A DNA stretch of 64,000 nucleotides from Leptospira brenneri (GTDB taxonomy: Bacteria; Spirochaetota; Leptospiria; Leptospirales; Leptospiraceae): contig NZ_NPDQ01000002.1 in assembly GCF_002812125.1 (NCBI RefSeq), positions 310,001 to 374,000 of the forward strand. Reading direction: 5' to 3'. This document shows positions 1 through 9,071 of this stretch, piece by piece; position 1 is the first letter of the stretch; each line of letters begins with the position of its first letter. The position numbers and the translations under genes were made by a program. A model generated the notes under the pieces. The model saw only the letters and a list, made by a program, of their open reading frames with translations, was not told the origin of the DNA and made no database searches.

Positions 1-903
1 CTTGTATCTGTTGTACTTGGGCTTGTTGAAGAAGAAACAGGAGTTCTTTATTATCTCAACGCGGAACATCCTTGGACAGTTTTGTATCGTGATGGTGTAG
101 CTTCCTTTCTCGAAGATGAACTGGAACTGAGAAAGATCGGAACCAAAGGAATGGCGGGAGATGTCAGAGTTAGGGTTTTTGTTTTAGAAAAAGGAGATGT
201 GATCTTTATCGGTTCGGATGGGAGGGATGATTTGATTTTGGAAAGTGGACCTGATGGTTTTCGTGTGATGAACGAAGATGAAACCAAGTTCTTACAAGTA
301 GTGAACGAATCACAAGGTGCGATCGAACAAATTGTACAAAACCTCCAATCGGTGGGAAGTTTTTCAGATGATTTAACGATTCTAAGGTTAGAGTGGATGG
401 GTACGGCAAAAAGAGTAGGGAATATTTCACTTTCTTCTATTGATTCTGATCATTTTGTATATTCAGAACTCCAAGGGGTTTTGGAATCAGGAAATGCAGA
501 AGAAACGTATCGGACTATTGAACGAATGTTAGTAAGTGAAAGTTTGGAAGATGATGTGCGAATCAATCTTCTTAGAGAAAAAGCAAAAATTTCTCTTTTA
601 TTGAAACGATATGATTCGGCCGTTGAATCTTTAGAATCTATTTTTCCTTATTTTGTTACTGATAATGAAGTTCTTTTGCAGTTAAGTTATGCTTACAGGA
701 AATCACGAAATATCCGTAAGGCGGTAGATATTGGAGAGAGGCTTCGCGCTCGGGATCCGAAACATATCCGAAATCTAATTAACTTGATAGAATGTTACCG
801 ACTCCAAAAAAATGAAGAAAGAGCACGTAAAATTCTCAAACGACTCGGATCGATTGCTCCAGAGAACCTTCAGTATTTGAAACTAAAAGAAAGTTTTGGA
901 TAA
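1..903 (+). CDS. SpoIIE-type (PP2C) serine phosphatase with C-terminal TPR, 5' truncated by the window
   Basis: The reading frame is open from base 1, so the start lies outside the window. The visible part is the end of a PPM/SpoIIE phosphatase domain: the 'NAEHPW' segment and 'GSDGRDD' carry the Gly/Asp metal-binding signature, followed by a 'DDLTILRLEW' strand typical of the domain end. About 150 residues of helical TPR-like repeats follow. It is a close paralogue of the complete protein at 40216-42612, which has the same domain order and near-identical phosphatase motifs. By analogy with RsbU/SpoIIE it would dephosphorylate a STAS-domain anti-anti-sigma factor in partner-switching; the partner is not known. 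The N-terminal sensor cannot be seen. Confidence 0.85.
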   Translation, partial: LVSVVLGLVEEETGVLYYLNAEHPWTVLYRDGVASFLEDELELRKIGTKGMAGDVRVRVFVLEKGDVIFIGSDGRDDLILESGPDGFRVMNEDETKFLQVVNESQGAIEQIVQNLQSVGSFSDDLTILRLEWMGTAKRVGNISLSSIDSDHFVYSELQGVLESGNAEETYRTIERMLVSESLEDDVRINLLREKAKISLLLKRYDSAVESLESIFPYFVTDNEVLLQLSYAYRKSRNIRKAVDIGERLRARDPKHIRNLINLIECYRLQKNEERARKILKRLGSIAPENLQYLKLKESFG

Positions 904-998
904 AGAACACAGCTTTTACCCATCTTAGAAAAAACATCCATAGAAACCATTTCATATAACAGAAATTAATCTTATTTCGTCGATTAGATTATTTCAAT

Positions 999-1460
999 TT
1001 ACGAATGTTTGGTGATACTCTTTTCTTTCCTTAACCACCTTCTTGGCCCCGATCCATAATTTGCTAGTTTATCATTTGGATTTACAAGTCTACATTCTGA
1101 GAGAGATAGACATCCACAACCGATACAATGAGTGAGTCCTGACTTAAGCCTCAATAGTTCTTCAATTTTTTGATCGAGTCTTTCTGTCCAGGTTTTGGAT
1201 AGTTTGGACCAGTCTTGTCCTTTGGGAGTATGACCATGAGGAAGTTTTTCAATTTCTGCGCCGATTTCTTCTAAAGAAAGACCAATCTTTTGAGCAAATA
1301 CAATAAACGCAATTCTTCGGAGAATTTCTCTCATATAATGTCTTTTGCCGGAACTCGTTCTGATGGAAGTGATGAGCCCACGTTCTTCATAATAACGTAA
1401 AGCCGATGCTTTGACTCCACTCCGTTTTGCTACTTGGCTGATACTTAATAAATTTTCCAT
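999..1460 (-). CDS. soxR: SoxR-type redox-sensing MerR-family regulator
   Basis: This 153-residue protein starts with a MerR winged helix-turn-helix (ISQVAKRSGVKASALRYYEE, residues 7-26) and a dimerisation helix. It ends with the SoxR iron-sulfur signature C112-I-G-C115-G-C117-L-S-x4-C123. That spacing matches the four cysteines that hold the [2Fe-2S] cluster in E. coli SoxR. SoxR binds its promoter constitutively and activates when the cluster is oxidised by redox-cycling compounds or superoxide. It is divergent from an MFS transporter gene, with two palindromes in the 181-bp gap. In non-enteric bacteria SoxR commonly controls efflux pumps directly rather than soxS, which fits this layout. 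No soxS is seen. The assignment is firm; the inducer is inferred. Confidence 0.93.
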   Translation of the reverse strand: MENLLSISQVAKRSGVKASALRYYEERGLITSIRTSSGKRHYMREILRRIAFIVFAQKIGLSLEEIGAEIEKLPHGHTPKGQDWSKLSKTWTERLDQKIEELLRLKSGLTHCIGCGCLSLSECRLVNPNDKLANYGSGPRRWLRKEKSITKHS

Positions 1461-1487
1461 AATTTGAGTTCCCGGTTTGGTCGGAAC

Positions 1488-1509
1488 AAGTTAAAGTGCA
1501 CTTTAACTT
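1488..1509. promoter_or_regulatory. 22-bp perfect palindrome, candidate SoxR operator 1
   Basis: The arms AAGTTAAAGTG and CACTTTAACTT are exact reverse complements with no spacer. The site lies 28 bp upstream of the soxR start codon. It shares the half-site ACTTTAACTT with the second palindrome at 1577-1592. MerR-family dimers bind dyads of about this size, so this is probably the soxR autoregulatory site, though no clear -35/-10 pair was found around it. Confidence 0.7.
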
Positions 1510-1571
1510 ATGTAGTTATTTTCAGGATCTAAATTTTTTTCTGAAATACGAATTTTTTTTCATCTTTGGGC

Positions 1572-1602
1572 TTTACTTAAAGTATACTTTAACTTGTAGA
1601 AT
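1572..1602 (+). promoter_or_regulatory. MerR/SoxR-type promoter of the MFS gene with long 19-bp spacer and operator 2
   Basis: A -35-like TTTACT (1572-1577) and a -10-like TAGAAT (1597-1602) are separated by 19 bp. MerR-family activators act on promoters with such over-long 19-20 bp spacers. A 16-bp perfect palindrome (TTAAAGTATACTTTAA, 1577-1592) lies largely within the spacer. Its right half continues as ACTTTAACTT, identical to half of the palindrome at 1488-1509. The MFS start codon is 40 bp downstream of the -10. Confidence 0.7.
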
Positions 1603-1641
1603 ATTCAGTAGGTTTCGTCAAATAATAGAAAAGGAAAATAA

Positions 1642-2859
1642 ATGGATTTTAAATTCTCTCCATATCATATTTTTGTAGTCGGTATTCTCGCTTTTTTACA
1701 ATTCACAGTCGTTCTTGATTTTATGATCCTTTCTCCTCTGGGAGTTTTGGTTATGGAGGAATTACAAATCTCAACTCAACAGTTTGGATTTGTCGTTTCT
1801 GCCTATGCATTTAGTGCAGGAATCACAGGTATCTTTGCTGCTGGTTTTGCAGATCGTTTTGATCGTAAAAAGATGTTATTATTTTTCTACATAGGATTTG
1901 TTCTAGCAACCTTTCTATGTGGAATTGCCACTAATTATTTCTTTTTACTGAGTGCTCGAATCTTAACTGGTATTTTTGCAGGTGTTCTCTCTTCGATATC
2001 ATTTGCTATTGTTGCAGACTTGTTTCCTTTGCAGGTAAGAGGTAGGGTCATGGGATTTATCATGACAGCCTTTGCAGCAAGTCAAGTTTTTGGACTTCCT
2101 ATTGGTATTTACATTTCCAATCTATGGGGATGGCAATCTTCATTTTTGATGATTGCAGGGATCAGTGGACTTGTTGGATTTGTTATTTTCTTTTATTTGA
2201 AACCTGTCACAACGCACCTTGATAATCAAATAGAAAGACATGCCTTTTTGCATTTAATTAAAACATTAGTAGAACCCAAATACGTTCCCGCTTTTATAGC
2301 AACCACCTTACTTGCTACAGGTGGGTTTATGCTAATGCCTTTTGGTTCTGCATTTTCTGTTCATAACCTTGGGGTCAGTTTAAAAGATCTACCTTTGGTT
2401 TATATGATTACAGGAATTGTGTCCATATTCGGTGGACCAATTGTCGGTAGGTTGAGTGACTGGGTTGGTAAATACAAAATGTTTGTGATTGCCTCTGTCC
2501 TTGCGTCGATCGTTATCATTTACTACACAAGGATGGGAGTTACTCCCTTACCAATTGTTATTTTTGTGAACTCGATTCTTTTTGTTTTTGTTTCTGCCCG
2601 AATGATTTCTGCTAGTGCTTTGAACTCTGCCGTTCCCGACTTACACGATAGAGGTGCTTTTATGGCAATCAGTTCTTCCATCCAGCAGATATCTGGAGGA
2701 ATTGCGGCATCGGTTGCAGGACTCATTGTTGTCCAAACTTCTAGCGGTTATATGGAAAGGTATGATATTTTAGGTTATGTGGTTGCGGGAGCGATTCTCA
2801 TTACTATCGTCCTTATGTATAATGTAAACAAAATAGTCCATAGCAAACATTCGAAATGA
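1642..2859 (+). CDS. MFS transporter, DHA1-type drug or metabolite efflux
   Basis: The 405-residue product has about twelve hydrophobic segments. The loop between TM2 and TM3 has the MFS motif A (GFADRFDRKKM), and the protein resembles DHA1 proton-coupled efflux carriers such as the AraJ/YdhP type. It starts at ATG 1642 with an AAGGA ribosome site 6-10 bases upstream. It is divergent from soxR, and a SoxR-like operator sits inside its promoter, so it is probably induced by redox-active compounds and exports them or related toxins. The substrate cannot be read from sequence. A hairpin terminator lies about 100 bp past the stop. Confidence 0.88.
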   Translation: MDFKFSPYHIFVVGILAFLQFTVVLDFMILSPLGVLVMEELQISTQQFGFVVSAYAFSAGITGIFAAGFADRFDRKKMLLFFYIGFVLATFLCGIATNYFFLLSARILTGIFAGVLSSISFAIVADLFPLQVRGRVMGFIMTAFAASQVFGLPIGIYISNLWGWQSSFLMIAGISGLVGFVIFFYLKPVTTHLDNQIERHAFLHLIKTLVEPKYVPAFIATTLLATGGFMLMPFGSAFSVHNLGVSLKDLPLVYMITGIVSIFGGPIVGRLSDWVGKYKMFVIASVLASIVIIYYTRMGVTPLPIVIFVNSILFVFVSARMISASALNSAVPDLHDRGAFMAISSSIQQISGGIAASVAGLIVVQTSSGYMERYDILGYVVAGAILITIVLMYNVNKIVHSKHSK

Positions 2860-2963
2860 AAGATTGTTTAGAGAATTTTAAGCTGATGGGCGGTGTATGA
2901 TAGTTCGCCGTCTTTTTGAATCCCTGAATCGGGTAGAGAAGTCCACATAAAACGTAAAACTCT

Positions 2964-3003
2964 AAAATCACGGTGGGAAAATAAAACTTCCCTCCGTGAT
3001 TTT
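2964..3003. terminator. Bidirectional hairpin terminator between the MFS gene and pepA
   Basis: AAAATCACGG (2964-2973) pairs perfectly with CCGTGATTTT (2994-3003). The loop can extend the stem (GGGAA with TTCCC). T-rich sequence follows on the plus strand and A-rich sequence precedes it, so it can serve the two convergent genes that end at 2859 and 3013. Confidence 0.8.
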
Positions 3004-3012
3004 GTAAACTTT

Positions 3013-4491
3013 TTATTTTTTCGCTAACTCATTCGCTAGATCAACTAACAGGCGCACACCATAACCCGTTGGCCCGCTAAATTGGGTTCCTGATTTTTTC
3101 TTTCTCCAAGCAGCACCAGCGATATCAATATGGGCCCAGTTGATGGACTCATCCACAAACTTAGAAAGGAAAATTCCAGCAGAGATCGTTCCTGCCCCTT
3201 TTCCACCACCAGTGATATTTTTGAGATCAGCAATGTCCGATTTTAAATCCTCACCATACTCTTCCCAAAGAGGGAGTTCCCAAACGCGGTCATCAGAAGC
3301 ATCAGATGCCTTAAACAAAGCGTCGCGTAACGGATCTGAATTGGTAAGAATCGCTGCGGCTTCATGTCCCAGAGCAATGATCACAGCTCCTGTGAGTGTT
3401 GCCAAATCCACCATATAATCTGGTTTGTAGTTTTTGGAAACATAAGATAACACATCACCTAAAACAAGTCTACCTTCCGCATCAGTGTTTTGCACTTCTA
3501 CAGTGGTTCCATTATAAGCTGTATAAACATCACCAGGTTTGATTGCTTTACCGTCTGGCATATTTTCTGCAACACCAATCGCAGCAATGATATGGATCGG
3601 AAGTTCAAGTGCGGCAATGGCACCAATCGCGTGTATGGTGGCAGCTGCCCCACACATATCATATTTCATTTCGTGCATTTCACCGGGAGGTTTGAGAGAA
3701 ATCCCGCCTGTATCAAAAGTTAATCCTTTACCAACAATCGCAAATTTCTTTTTTGCTTTGGTTGGTTTGTATTCCAAAATCACCATTTTGCCATTGAGTT
3801 CTGAACCTCTGGCAACTGCTAAAATCCCACCGAGGCCTTCTTTTTTTAATTGTGGTTCGTCCCAAACTTTTACAGATAATTTATACTCTTTGGCAATTTC
3901 TTTAGATCGAGAAACAAAATCATCAGGAGTGAAGTAGTTGGCAGGTAAATGAGCAATGTGACGAGCACCATTTACATGTTTGGCGACAATTTTACTTTTG
4001 GAAAGTCCAGATTCGGCTAAACTTGATACAGATTTATCTTCGAATTTTAGATAAACTGCACCAACTTTCTTTTTTTCTTTTTTCTTAGTTTGTAAAACGG
4101 ATACTGGGTAACTTCCGATAAAAAGTGTATTTGCAATTTGGTAAGCGATGCGGTCTGCAGAGAATTTTTTTGAAAGCGACTTCGAAATGATAATCTCAAG
4201 ACCCATTCCATCATAACTTAAGATTTTTTCGCCGTATTTGAAAAAGTGAGAAATGAACTTTCTGAAGTTTAATTTCTCCTTTTCACCTAATCCTAGATAA
4301 ATGGTCTGTTCTGATTCATCTCGAAATTCTTTTCCGAGTTCCCCTGAAAAAACTTTTGTTTCTATTTGGACTGGGAATTTTTTCCCAAGTTCTTCTTTCA
4401 CATCTTCCCCAAAGATAGGGATCAGTTTATAATAAGAGCCAGATTTTGGTGAACCGATTTGGATTTGTAGTGGAGAGACTTCTATTTTCAT
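3013..4491 (-). CDS. pepA: Leucyl aminopeptidase, M17 family (cytosol aminopeptidase)
   Basis: The 492-residue length is usual for the family. The C-terminal catalytic half shows [10 protein letters not shown] (K255, D260), KYDMCGAAA (D278) and the M17 signature NTDAEGRL (335-342, with E339 metal ligand and R341). It is a cytosolic, hexameric two-metal enzyme that removes N-terminal residues, with a preference for Leu, in peptide turnover. The N-terminal half is the diverged macro-like domain. The ATG start at 4491 overlaps the stop of the upstream peroxiredoxin gene by four bases (ATGA), so the two are probably co-translated. Some PepA proteins also bind DNA; nothing here shows that. Confidence 0.95.
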   Translation of the reverse strand: MKIEVSPLQIQIGSPKSGSYYKLIPIFGEDVKEELGKKFPVQIETKVFSGELGKEFRDESEQTIYLGLGEKEKLNFRKFISHFFKYGEKILSYDGMGLEIIISKSLSKKFSADRIAYQIANTLFIGSYPVSVLQTKKKEKKKVGAVYLKFEDKSVSSLAESGLSKSKIVAKHVNGARHIAHLPANYFTPDDFVSRSKEIAKEYKLSVKVWDEPQLKKEGLGGILAVARGSELNGKMVILEYKPTKAKKKFAIVGKGLTFDTGGISLKPPGEMHEMKYDMCGAAATIHAIGAIAALELPIHIIAAIGVAENMPDGKAIKPGDVYTAYNGTTVEVQNTDAEGRLVLGDVLSYVSKNYKPDYMVDLATLTGAVIIALGHEAAAILTNSDPLRDALFKASDASDDRVWELPLWEEYGEDLKSDIADLKNITGGGKGAGTISAGIFLSKFVDESINWAHIDIAGAAWRKKKSGTQFSGPTGYGVRLLVDLANELAKK

Positions 4492-4961
4492 TTCCCTTGG
4501 ATTTCCTGAATGTCTTTGATGATTTCTTCAACGTGTCCTTTTACCTTCACGCTGTCATAGATTTTTTTGATTTTGAGCGAACTGTCCAAAAGAAAGGTGG
4601 ATCTTACGATTCCCATTCCTCGTCTTCCCATAAATACCTTCTCTCTCCAAACCCCGTAGGCTTCACAGATCTCTCCCGATTCGTCAGAGATCAGGTCAAA
4701 ATTGAGTTCTTGTTTTTCAATGAATTTAGTATGGGACTTGGGATTGTCTTTGGAGATTCCCACTACATTATAACCGAACTTTTTCAAACGGACAAAATTG
4801 TCTCGGAAGTCACAAGCTTCTGTCGTACATCCTGGTGTCATGTCTCTAGGATAAAAATAGACCACGACTCCATTTTTTCCTGTTAGGTCTGCGAGTTTTA
4901 CTTTTTCTCCATTCTGGTTGATACTTGTAAAATTGGGGGCTTTTTTCCCTACTTCCAACAT
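4488..4961 (-). CDS. bcp: Peroxiredoxin of the BCP/PrxQ type
   Basis: This 157-residue thioredoxin-fold protein has the motif PGCTTEAC, giving peroxidatic C45 and a resolving C50 in the C-x4-C spacing of atypical BCP/PrxQ enzymes. These reduce hydrogen peroxide and organic hydroperoxides with thioredoxin as reductant. I placed the start at ATG 4961 because GAGGAGAG lies just upstream and the family begins with 'L-x-VGxxAPxF'. An in-frame start at 4997 would add 12 unconserved residues and has no ribosome site. It is the first gene of a two-gene unit with pepA and is divergent from the gene at 5040. Confidence 0.93.
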   Translation of the reverse strand: MLEVGKKAPNFTSINQNGEKVKLADLTGKNGVVVYFYPRDMTPGCTTEACDFRDNFVRLKKFGYNVVGISKDNPKSHTKFIEKQELNFDLISDESGEICEAYGVWREKVFMGRRGMGIVRSTFLLDSSLKIKKIYDSVKVKGHVEEIIKDIQEIQGK

Positions 4962-5004
4962 AAATTTCTCTCCTCGTAAATGCATTGTTTTAGACAATTT
5001 TCAG

Positions 5005-5033
5005 TTGTCAATTTCGGAATTTGGTTCGATACT
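5005..5033 (+). promoter_or_regulatory. Sigma70-like promoter, probably giving a leaderless mRNA
   Basis: TTGTCA (5005-5010) and GATACT (5028-5033) are separated by exactly 17 bp. The expected transcription start, six to seven bases past the -10, falls on or next to the ATG at 5040. No Shine-Dalgarno sequence precedes that ATG, consistent with a leaderless message. Confidence 0.5.
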
Positions 5034-5039
5034 CATTGT

Positions 5040-5435
5040 ATGGACTCCAAGGAAAGAGCATCACTGATTCGCGAAGCAAATACTGCCTTCAACGCGGGTG
5101 ATATTCGGAAAGCTCGTGAACTCTTCCTGAAAACCGATTACAAAGATGGGCTCATTCGTTTGGGTGACCATTTTATGTACGATCGGAAACTTCCTATGCT
5201 CGCCTTCGGATACTACAAAAAGGCAGGCCGGCAGGACAAAGTGGACGAAATTTTCCAACGTATGGTCTATGCACTTTCTGTTTGGCTCGGTCGTGACAAA
5301 TGGAAATCCCCCGCAGCTGCAAACCAAATGGACACCAAAGGATCTACCGACTCTCGTCCATTAAATCCCGATGATTTTGTCGTTCATCCTATCCTAAAAG
5401 CCAAAGCTTTAGAGATACTTTCTTCTAAACGATAA
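5040..5435 (+). CDS. Conserved hypothetical protein, small helical (TPR-like)
   Basis: A 131-residue soluble protein with no signal peptide. Residues 1-70 look like two or three helical hairpins of TPR character ('EANTAFNAGDIRKARELFLK'), and the tail is polar. I chose ATG 5040; an upstream in-frame ATG at 4980 overlaps the divergent bcp start region and would encode a Cys/Phe-rich leader that looks non-coding. A 17-bp-spaced promoter ends right at this ATG. The next gene starts 27 bases downstream, so it may share a transcript with the antiporter. I do not recognise a family with known function. Confidence 0.75.
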   Translation: MDSKERASLIREANTAFNAGDIRKARELFLKTDYKDGLIRLGDHFMYDRKLPMLAFGYYKKAGRQDKVDEIFQRMVYALSVWLGRDKWKSPAAANQMDTKGSTDSRPLNPDDFVVHPILKAKALEILSSKR

Positions 5436-5462
5436 CCCTTTCTCATCGTCTAAGGAATAAAC

Positions 5463-6935
5463 ATGATAGACAGTTTTACCTTACAAGCTCTTGTGATATC
5501 CACACTCATATTATTTTCGATTCTTTCGAGTAAACTATTCTTTCGTTTTGGATTTCCTATATTACTCATTTTCTTAACCTTTGGAATGTTAGCTGGGGCT
5601 GACGGTCCAGGTGGAATTGATTTCAGTGATTATAGTTTGGCTCAATCCATTGGTATTTTTGCATTAATTTATATTTTATTTCTAGGTGGTCTTGAAAGCG
5701 AGTGGGATAGTCTTAAAAACTTTTTATCCGTAGGAATTCGATTATCCATTATCGGAACCATTCTTACAGCTCTTATCTTAGGTGTTGTTATTCATTTATT
5801 ATTTCCTGTTCTCGGGTATATGGAATCCTTTTTGTTGGGATCCATTGTGAGTGCCACCGATGCTGCTTCTGTATTTAATATTTTCAAAACGGACTCTTCT
5901 GACCTTCCCGTACATCTTCGAAAAATTATAGAGTTTGAATCCGGATCGAATGATGCAGTGGGTGTACTTCTCACAACCATTTTTATGAATCTAATCTCAG
6001 CTGATGCAAGTTTTAGTGGATTTCAGTTTTTTCGATTCTTTGTGATGCAAGTTCTTGTGGGATCTATGATGGGATATAGTTTGGGTATCCTCATTCTTTA
6101 TTTAATGAACTCCGTGAAACTAGGTTATGATGGTCTCTATTTAGTTTTTATCACAGCTTCGGTTCCCTTTATTTATGCCACGACTACTGTCTTTCAAGGG
6201 AATGGATTTTTGGCAGTGTATATCGCTGGTATCATCGTTGGAAGAAACAAATTCATTCATAAAAAGTCCATATTTCGTTTTCTAAATGGTTATGTTTGGA
6301 TTTTGCAAATTGGTATGTTCCTATGTTTTGGGTTACTCGTATATCCCACTCGTATGGCGAATATTTGGGTACCTGGACTTCTCATTGGGGTATTACTCAT
6401 TCTTTTAGCAAGACCATTGGCTGTGTTTATTTCCTTATTCAAAGTAAACTTACCGATCAAAGAAAAATTATTTATCTCTTGGGTGGGACTTCGTGGTGCT
6501 TCGCCAATCATTTTGGCAACGTTTCCGATTGCTCAAGGTCTTGTTTGGGGAGATTTACTTTTTCATATTGTTTTCTTTGTGGTCCTTGTTTCCCTCCTTG
6601 TCCAAGGTTCCCTCATCCCTCGGGTGGCGCAGTGGTTAGGAATATTAAAAAAAGATCCAGACCGTAAAATTTATCATCCTACTGATTTTGATAACATTGA
6701 GTTCCCAGGGATGACCTTACAAGAGTTAATAGTTCCATACAACTCGACTGTGGTGGAAAAAGCCTTGTTTGAAATCAAACTGCCGGAACAGTCTCATATC
6801 TTACTCATTGCCCGAGGGGAACAGTATTTGATTCCATCTGGCAACACACAAGTGAAAGGTGGGGATGTGGTTTGGGTTTTGGCAAAAGATGATGTGATGC
6901 CTATCATTGGCAAAACATTTATGTCTATTGCTTAG
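5463..6935 (+). CDS. CPA1-type K+/H+ or Na+/H+ antiporter with RCK_C domain (NhaP2/CvrA-like)
   Basis: The 490-residue protein has about twelve to thirteen hydrophobic segments of the sodium/hydrogen exchanger fold. The 'ESGSNDAVGVLL' segment near residue 160 carries the acidic transport residues of CPA1 antiporters. The cytoplasmic tail from about residue 410 is a TrkA_C/RCK_C regulatory module, as in NhaP2 (CvrA), which binds small ligands and tunes exchange. It probably exports K+ or Na+ for pH and volume control. The start is ATG 5463, downstream of an AAGGA. A long perfect hairpin terminator follows the stop. Confidence 0.88.
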   Translation: MIDSFTLQALVISTLILFSILSSKLFFRFGFPILLIFLTFGMLAGADGPGGIDFSDYSLAQSIGIFALIYILFLGGLESEWDSLKNFLSVGIRLSIIGTILTALILGVVIHLLFPVLGYMESFLLGSIVSATDAASVFNIFKTDSSDLPVHLRKIIEFESGSNDAVGVLLTTIFMNLISADASFSGFQFFRFFVMQVLVGSMMGYSLGILILYLMNSVKLGYDGLYLVFITASVPFIYATTTVFQGNGFLAVYIAGIIVGRNKFIHKKSIFRFLNGYVWILQIGMFLCFGLLVYPTRMANIWVPGLLIGVLLILLARPLAVFISLFKVNLPIKEKLFISWVGLRGASPIILATFPIAQGLVWGDLLFHIVFFVVLVSLLVQGSLIPRVAQWLGILKKDPDRKIYHPTDFDNIEFPGMTLQELIVPYNSTVVEKALFEIKLPEQSHILLIARGEQYLIPSGNTQVKGGDVVWVLAKDDVMPIIGKTFMSIA

Positions 6936-6977
6936 TGATTGTTCTTTAACAAAATATATTTTTAAAAACAGTTTTCG

Positions 6978-7020
6978 AACTTAAAACAAAACTAATCCTT
7001 TAGTTTTGTTTTAAGTTTTT
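6978..7020 (+). terminator. Perfect 18-bp AT-rich hairpin terminator
   Basis: An 18-base arm (6978-6995) pairs without mismatch with 7000-7017 across a four-base loop TCCT. The stem contains only four G/C pairs, and TTTTT follows. It would stop plus-strand transcription from the antiporter. The right arm overlaps the stop codon and last codons of the convergent permease gene (ends at 7000). Confidence 0.75.
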
Positions 7021-8382
7021 GGTTTCTATCATCTTTTTATCCAACCGGAATAGATAATAGACAGGAAGTGCGATGAGAGTGATCATGAGTCCCCAAGAAG
7101 CAGTGATTGGTTTTTCAATGAAGAGGATGGCCATCACAGCAATATTTGCTAAAATATAAAGTATGATCGGCAATGGGTAAAAGGGGATTTTGTAATCCGA
7201 CTTCATCCCCATTTTTTCAAAGCGAAAGGGAGTGATTGCTGTCAGGCATGACAAAATAAGGATCGAACAAGTGATCATATATAAAAGAGCTTCAATTTCT
7301 TTTACAAACAAAAAGAGAATTGCGACAAAAGCCTGAAAAAAAATGGAAACATAAGGACTGTGCCATTTGGGATGGATTTTCGAAAATGAAGGTAAAAACA
7401 CTCCATCTCTTGCCATTGCAAAATAAACACGACTTCCTCCAATGAGAATGGCTGACATGGATCCGAGAATCACCCAAGCAATAAAACTAGTAGTGAGAAT
7501 TGAGTAGTTAACTCCAAATAACTTCTGGAAGGCGATGGCTCCAATTCCATCTTGACCACTTAAGTCTTCGATTGGAGCAGAAATCACAAAAAGTAAATTG
7601 ATGGCAAAATAAAGTCCTGCCACAAGGAAACAGGCAGTGATGGCAGAACGAACAATTGTTTTTTCGGGATTTTTGACTTCTTCGGCAATATAAGTGATCA
7701 TATTCCATCCCAAATAAGAGAAGGATACGGGAACAATCCCAATCAAAACTTTAGAGTAAAATGAAAGATCCATTAGATCAGGAAGAGGAGTGTTAAACAA
7801 ATAAGACCAATTGGTATTTCCAATAGAAAACCCAAGTGTCAAAAAAAGAAGTAATCCTGTAATTTTTAAAACAGCAAAAACATTTTGTACACGAACGGCC
7901 GATTTGATTCCAAAGTAATTGAGACCACTAAAAAAGAGAATGGGTAAAACACCGATAAAAGTGATGGAACTGATTTGTAAATCGAGTCCTAATAGAGTGT
8001 AGGTGGGAGATTCCCAAACAGGAAGACCTGGAAATAAAATTTGAATGTATTTCCCAAAAGCGAGAGCAAGCACAGATACACAGGCAGAGAAATTAGTGAG
8101 TAGAGAAGACCACCCACTCATAAAAGCAATGGCAGGAGAATAAGCGACTTTTAAGTAAACATAATCACCACCGGCAAAAGGAAGAAGTCGCGCTGCATAA
8201 GCATAGGTAATGGAACCTGAGAGGGCTAGAATTCCGCCAACGATCCAACAGAGGAGGACAATCCAAAGATTTCCAGTTTCTTTGATTAAATAACCTGATG
8301 TGAAAAAAATTCCCGACCCCACCATGGAGGAGAAAAGAACGGAAATGGAATCAAAAGTATTAAGGGAACGTTTTAATTCCAA
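7000..8382 (-). CDS. APC-superfamily amino-acid permease
   Basis: The 460-residue integral membrane protein has about twelve TM segments. The N-terminal 'SSMVGSGIFFTSG' is the glycine-rich unwound helix of APC/LAT carriers that binds the amino-acid backbone. It resembles the L-type/serine-threonine exchanger branch, but the substrate is unknown. Translation appears to start at TTG 8382, directly after the TAA of the upstream gene (TAATTG); no ATG occurs before the conserved first helix. That arrangement implies translational coupling to the gene at 8383-8898. Confidence 0.88.
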   Translation of the reverse strand: MELKRSLNTFDSISVLFSSMVGSGIFFTSGYLIKETGNLWIVLLCWIVGGILALSGSITYAYAARLLPFAGGDYVYLKVAYSPAIAFMSGWSSLLTNFSACVSVLALAFGKYIQILFPGLPVWESPTYTLLGLDLQISSITFIGVLPILFFSGLNYFGIKSAVRVQNVFAVLKITGLLLFLTLGFSIGNTNWSYLFNTPLPDLMDLSFYSKVLIGIVPVSFSYLGWNMITYIAEEVKNPEKTIVRSAITACFLVAGLYFAINLLFVISAPIEDLSGQDGIGAIAFQKLFGVNYSILTTSFIAWVILGSMSAILIGGSRVYFAMARDGVFLPSFSKIHPKWHSPYVSIFFQAFVAILFLFVKEIEALLYMITCSILILSCLTAITPFRFEKMGMKSDYKIPFYPLPIILYILANIAVMAILFIEKPITASWGLMITLIALPVYYLFRLDKKMIETKNLKQN

Positions 8383-8898
8383 TTAACCGCCGAGGAGTCT
8401 TTTCACCATTGTTTCAGAAATTGGTTTCATAGAAGAAGCAGTCAAAGTTCCGATTTTACCTTTGAATTCTTCTGGGCTTAACATCATTCCAAGAGAAAAG
8501 ATATTTTCGCTTTCCACTTCCTTTTTCTTAAGTTCAGCAAGAAGGCTAGAAATGTTTCCTTTGCTGTTTTCTAAAATTTCTGGTTTGGTAAATTTTCCTT
8601 CACCTAACTCTGGGAATAGTGGCTCTCCTTCAAACAGAAGTTCTTTGAGTTTGTCTTCTTCTTGAGAAGTATCTTCCAAAAGCCCAATCCGAGATTGTTC
8701 CTTCGAAAGTTGTTTTTGCAATTCCGTGAGTCGTGATTGGATATTATGGTACTGAACGGGAAGGCTGACAACAAAGTCGGATTTTTCTTCTGACTTTTGT
8801 ACAGTAACTCCCGATTTTCCAGAGACATCTTTGGAATCCTTTTTGTCCTGGATTAATTTTTCAGCTAAGTTGAGGAGACGATTGAGACGAACATCCAT
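8383..8898 (-). CDS. Conserved hypothetical protein with central coiled coil
   Basis: A 171-residue charged cytosolic protein without signal peptide. Residues about 45-85 form a heptad-rich helix ('IQSRLTELQKQLSKEQ') and residues 115-130 a second short helix. A good ribosome site (AAGG...AGG) lies just upstream of ATG 8898. It is immediately followed by the permease gene with no gap. I recognise no functional domain; a role as an assembly or regulatory partner would be a guess. Confidence 0.72.
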   Translation of the reverse strand: MDVRLNRLLNLAEKLIQDKKDSKDVSGKSGVTVQKSEEKSDFVVSLPVQYHNIQSRLTELQKQLSKEQSRIGLLEDTSQEEDKLKELLFEGEPLFPELGEGKFTKPEILENSKGNISSLLAELKKKEVESENIFSLGMMLSPEEFKGKIGTLTASSMKPISETMVKRLLGG

Positions 8899-9071
8899 GT
8901 CCTACCTTCCTTGGTAAAGGCCTTATGTCTCGGCGGTGCCTGGGCATAAATCCTATGACTACCTGTCTAATTTTCGGTGATCCTATACAAGAAAAATAAA
9001 CTTTTTCTAAAAAAAGTAAAGAATTATTAAAGTTGACTGGGGTTTTTGTAAGGTTTTGCTTGTGGGAGTTT

